Positions 5,442 to 6,828 of a DNA stretch of 6,828 bases are shown one piece after another. The position numbers were made by a program, and so were the translations under genes. The notes under the pieces are model-generated. The model was not told the DNA's origin. It did not search any database and was given only the letters and a program-made list of their open reading frames with translations. The stretch spans positions 1-6,828 of the forward strand of contig JAJYNV010000366.1 in the NCBI GenBank assembly GCA_021786135.1, read 5' to 3'. This DNA is from Bacillota bacterium (lineage in GTDB: Bacteria; Bacillota; Sulfobacillia; JAJZYS01; JAJYTV01). How positions within the stretch are numbered: position 1 is the stretch's first letter; each line of letters opens with the position of its first letter.

Positions 5442-6509
5442 GTGCTCCAGCCTCCAGAACGCGACGCCATCCTGATCATCGACGACGAAGCGGTCAACCG
5501 GGAACTCCTGCGTGCACAGCTGGAGAATGCCGGCATGCAAACCCTGGAGGCTTCAGGCGGACTCGAAGGCATTGCGATCATCGAACAGTTCGGCGGCGAA
5601 CTGGGCGCCGTCCTTCTCGACCTCCACATGCCAAGGATGAACGGCTTCGAAGTGCTGCGGCGCGCGCGCGCAGCCGAGCTTCCGGGGCATCTGCCGATCA
5701 TCGTGGTCACCGCTGCCAGCGACCGCGACTCGCGTCGGCGCGCCGCTGCCGTAGGCGCCGACGAATTCCTGACCAAACCTGTGGACCAGGTTGAGCTTGT
5801 GGCGAAGATCCGCAACTCCCTCCGCCTGCGCAGGCTGTTCCGACGGATGATCAGCGTCCAAGGCGTTCTCGATGGCCTTGCCGTAGCCATCGAGGCACGC
5901 GATCACTATACGGAAGATCACACCTTGCGCGTTTCGATGTACGCGCTGGGCCTCGCGGAGTCCCTCGACCTCCCCGTCGACACGCGGCTGCAGGTGCTGG
6001 AAGGTGCCCTGGTACACGACGTCGGCAAGATCGGGGTGCCGGATGCCGTGCTCCTGAAGGCAGGTCGCCTTACCCCCGACGAGTTCGATCTCATGAAGCG
6101 CCACGTCACGGTCGGCGTGCAGATCTGTGAAGCAATGGGCGTGGATACGGTGAGCGGCCACGTTGTCCGCTACCACCACGAGCGTTACGACGGCGCCGGC
6201 TACCCTGACGGCCTCGTCGGAGAGCGGATCCCTCTGGTCGGGCGCATCGCGGCCGTGGCCGACGCCTTCGACGCGATGACCTCGACCCGGCCCTACCGCA
6301 GCGCGCGCACCTGGGAGGCGGCCACCGAGGAGCTCCAAGCGGGCAGAGGGTCCCAGTGGGACCCCGCCGTCGTCGACACCTTCATCAACGTCGTGGCGAC
6401 GAACGAGCACATCATGGAGGCGGCGCGCGAGGGGGGCTCGCGTTTGAAGCAGCTGCTCTCCCTGCGCCGGCGCCATCTGCTCGACCGGCTGGAGGCCGGC
6501 ACCCGCTAG
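5442..6509 (+). CDS. Receiver/HD-GYP response regulator, predicted cyclic di-GMP phosphodiesterase (RpfG-like)
   Basis: This 355-residue protein has an N-terminal receiver (about 8-125) with D14/D15, phospho-acceptor D60 in VLLDLHMPRMNGFE, T90 and K112-P113. An amphipathic linker leads to an HD-GYP domain (about 138-330). The domain shows H160 in HYTEDHTLRV, the HD pair H192-D193 with K196 (VHDVGKIGVP), H221, the double histidine H245-H246, the signature DGAGYP (250-255) and D274. The expected metal ligands and the GYP loop are therefore present, and the enzyme should hydrolyse cyclic di-GMP to pGpG or GMP in the cytoplasm. Size and order match RpfG. Translation starts at GTG 12 bases after the preceding stop. 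As last gene of the operon it is the probable output of the kinase, with phosphorylation likely to change phosphodiesterase activity. No diguanylate cyclase lies in the window. Confidence 0.94.
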   Translation: MLQPPERDAILIIDDEAVNRELLRAQLENAGMQTLEASGGLEGIAIIEQFGGELGAVLLDLHMPRMNGFEVLRRARAAELPGHLPIIVVTAASDRDSRRRAAAVGADEFLTKPVDQVELVAKIRNSLRLRRLFRRMISVQGVLDGLAVAIEARDHYTEDHTLRVSMYALGLAESLDLPVDTRLQVLEGALVHDVGKIGVPDAVLLKAGRLTPDEFDLMKRHVTVGVQICEAMGVDTVSGHVVRYHHERYDGAGYPDGLVGERIPLVGRIAAVADAFDAMTSTRPYRSARTWEAATEELQAGRGSQWDPAVVDTFINVVATNEHIMEAAREGGSRLKQLLSLRRRHLLDRLEAGTR

Positions 6510-6548
6510 CGCAGGATCTCGGCACCTCGATCGACCAAGCCGCCTCTC

Positions 6549-6564
6549 CGTCTGGGGGCAGACG
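6549..6564 (+). terminator. Stem-loop after the HD-GYP gene, possible weak terminator
   Basis: CGTCTG (6549-6554) and CAGACG (6559-6564) form a perfect 6-base stem with a GGGG loop, 40 bases after the operon's last stop. The following bases are CCTCCTCTTCC, pyrimidine-rich but not a T tract. It may pause or protect the transcript end rather than act as a classical terminator. A wider pair GGCACCT (6521-6527) / AGGTGCC (6579-6585) brackets it, and a 10-base palindrome CTTCCGGAAG lies at 6571-6580. Confidence 0.35.
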
Positions 6565-6595
6565 CCTCCTCTTCCGGAAGGTGCCGCGCGCGCAC

Positions 6596-6661
6596 CCCGC
6601 AGGAAAGCGGGCTCGCCAGTCGCGCAGCGGTGGCCGTAGACGCAGGCGAGCCCCGCCTGCG
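6596..6661 (+). promoter_or_regulatory. Overlapping, mutually exclusive stem-loops upstream of the ornithine cyclodeaminase-family gene
   Basis: Three pairings share segments. CCCGC (6596-6600) pairs with GCGGG (6607-6611) across an AGGAAA loop. GGGCTCGCC (6609-6617) pairs perfectly with GGCGAGCCC (6645-6653), extendable by two pairs past one bulged base. CGCAGGCG (6641-6648) pairs perfectly with CGCCTGCG (6654-6661) across a 5-base loop. The second pairing excludes the other two, which is the geometry of an attenuator leader. However, no T tract follows the last stem and the ribosome site at 6689 stays outside it, so a working switch is only a possibility. Confidence 0.35.
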
Positions 6662-6697
6662 CGATGCCCGACCATTCAGGAAGCACATGGAGGGCCG

Positions 6698-6828
6698 ATG
6701 GCTGTGTCCGTCCTGATGCTGACCGAGCAGGAGATCCGGGAACTCCTGGGCTACCGCCGGGCGATCGACCTCGTCCGGCGCGCGTTCGTCCAGTACAGCC
6801 AGGGAGAGGTCCTCCTCCCCGCAGATCG
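6698..6828 (+). CDS. Ornithine cyclodeaminase/mu-crystallin family protein, N-terminal part (runs off right edge)
   Basis: Forty-three full codons are visible. The product includes LMLTEQEIRELLGYRRAI followed by DLVRRAFVQYSQGEVLLPAD, the usual N-terminal pattern of the ornithine cyclodeaminase/mu-crystallin family: a short strand, a helix 'eev..ll....ai..ve.aF', then 'G....P'. Family members include ornithine cyclodeaminase, archaeal-type alanine dehydrogenase, imine or ketimine reductases and siderophore-precursor enzymes. The NAD-binding part that would narrow this is outside the window, so the substrate is undetermined. GGAGGG (6689-6694) is only 3 bases before the ATG at 6698 but 9 bases before an in-frame GTG at 6704, so the start may be either. 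A later ATG at 6716 is also possible. The gene lies 188 bases after the HD-GYP stop and may have its own control. Confidence 0.7.
   Translation, partial: MAVSVLMLTEQEIRELLGYRRAIDLVRRAFVQYSQGEVLLPAD

Noticed and set aside
5553..6686. 377-codon open frame on the minus strand
   Set aside because: It is antisense to the HD-GYP gene and the following gap. The HD-GYP frame has an intact active site, and the antisense product is low-quality sequence.

Overview
The window is high-GC bacterial DNA with dense coding, strong AGGAGG-type ribosome sites, some GTG starts and GC-rich third codon positions. The genes are typical of a free-living, respiring bacterium with sulfide-oxidising capacity and elaborate two-component signalling. 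The phylum cannot be fixed from the sequence; a high-GC Gram-positive or environmental lineage and a proteobacterium are both possible.

Layout. (1) Positions 1-491, minus strand: the N-terminal part of a sulfide:quinone oxidoreductase-like flavoprotein (it runs off the left edge), preceded by a TusA-family sulfur carrier; the two form one transcription unit. (2) Positions 492-1389: about 900 bases without a convincing gene. This stretch separates the divergent units, holds an unusual number of perfect inverted repeats between about 930 and 1260, and ends in a probable promoter and a strong Shine-Dalgarno site. (3) Positions 1390-6509, plus strand: a three-gene signalling operon. It encodes a 1213-residue membrane hybrid histidine kinase (seven membrane segments, three GAF-like domains, HisKA, HATPase and two receivers), a single-domain receiver whose start overlaps the kinase stop, and a receiver/HD-GYP protein expected to degrade cyclic di-GMP. 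(4) Positions 6510-6697: a non-coding gap with several GC-rich stem-loops, some mutually exclusive. (5) Position 6698 to the right edge: the start of an ornithine cyclodeaminase/mu-crystallin family gene.

How the parts may work together. The kinase probably senses a signal through its membrane or GAF region and distributes phosphate among four receivers (two of its own, the stand-alone one and the HD-GYP one), lowering cyclic di-GMP when active. The most interesting detail is the third GAF domain. As recalled from memory, it aligns without gaps to the heme-binding GAF-A domain of mycobacterial DosS/DevS. It keeps the position of the proximal heme histidine (H643) and the distal tyrosine (Y665). 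If heme is bound, this would be a gas or redox sensor wired to cyclic di-GMP turnover, encoded next to sulfide-oxidation genes. That link is inference.
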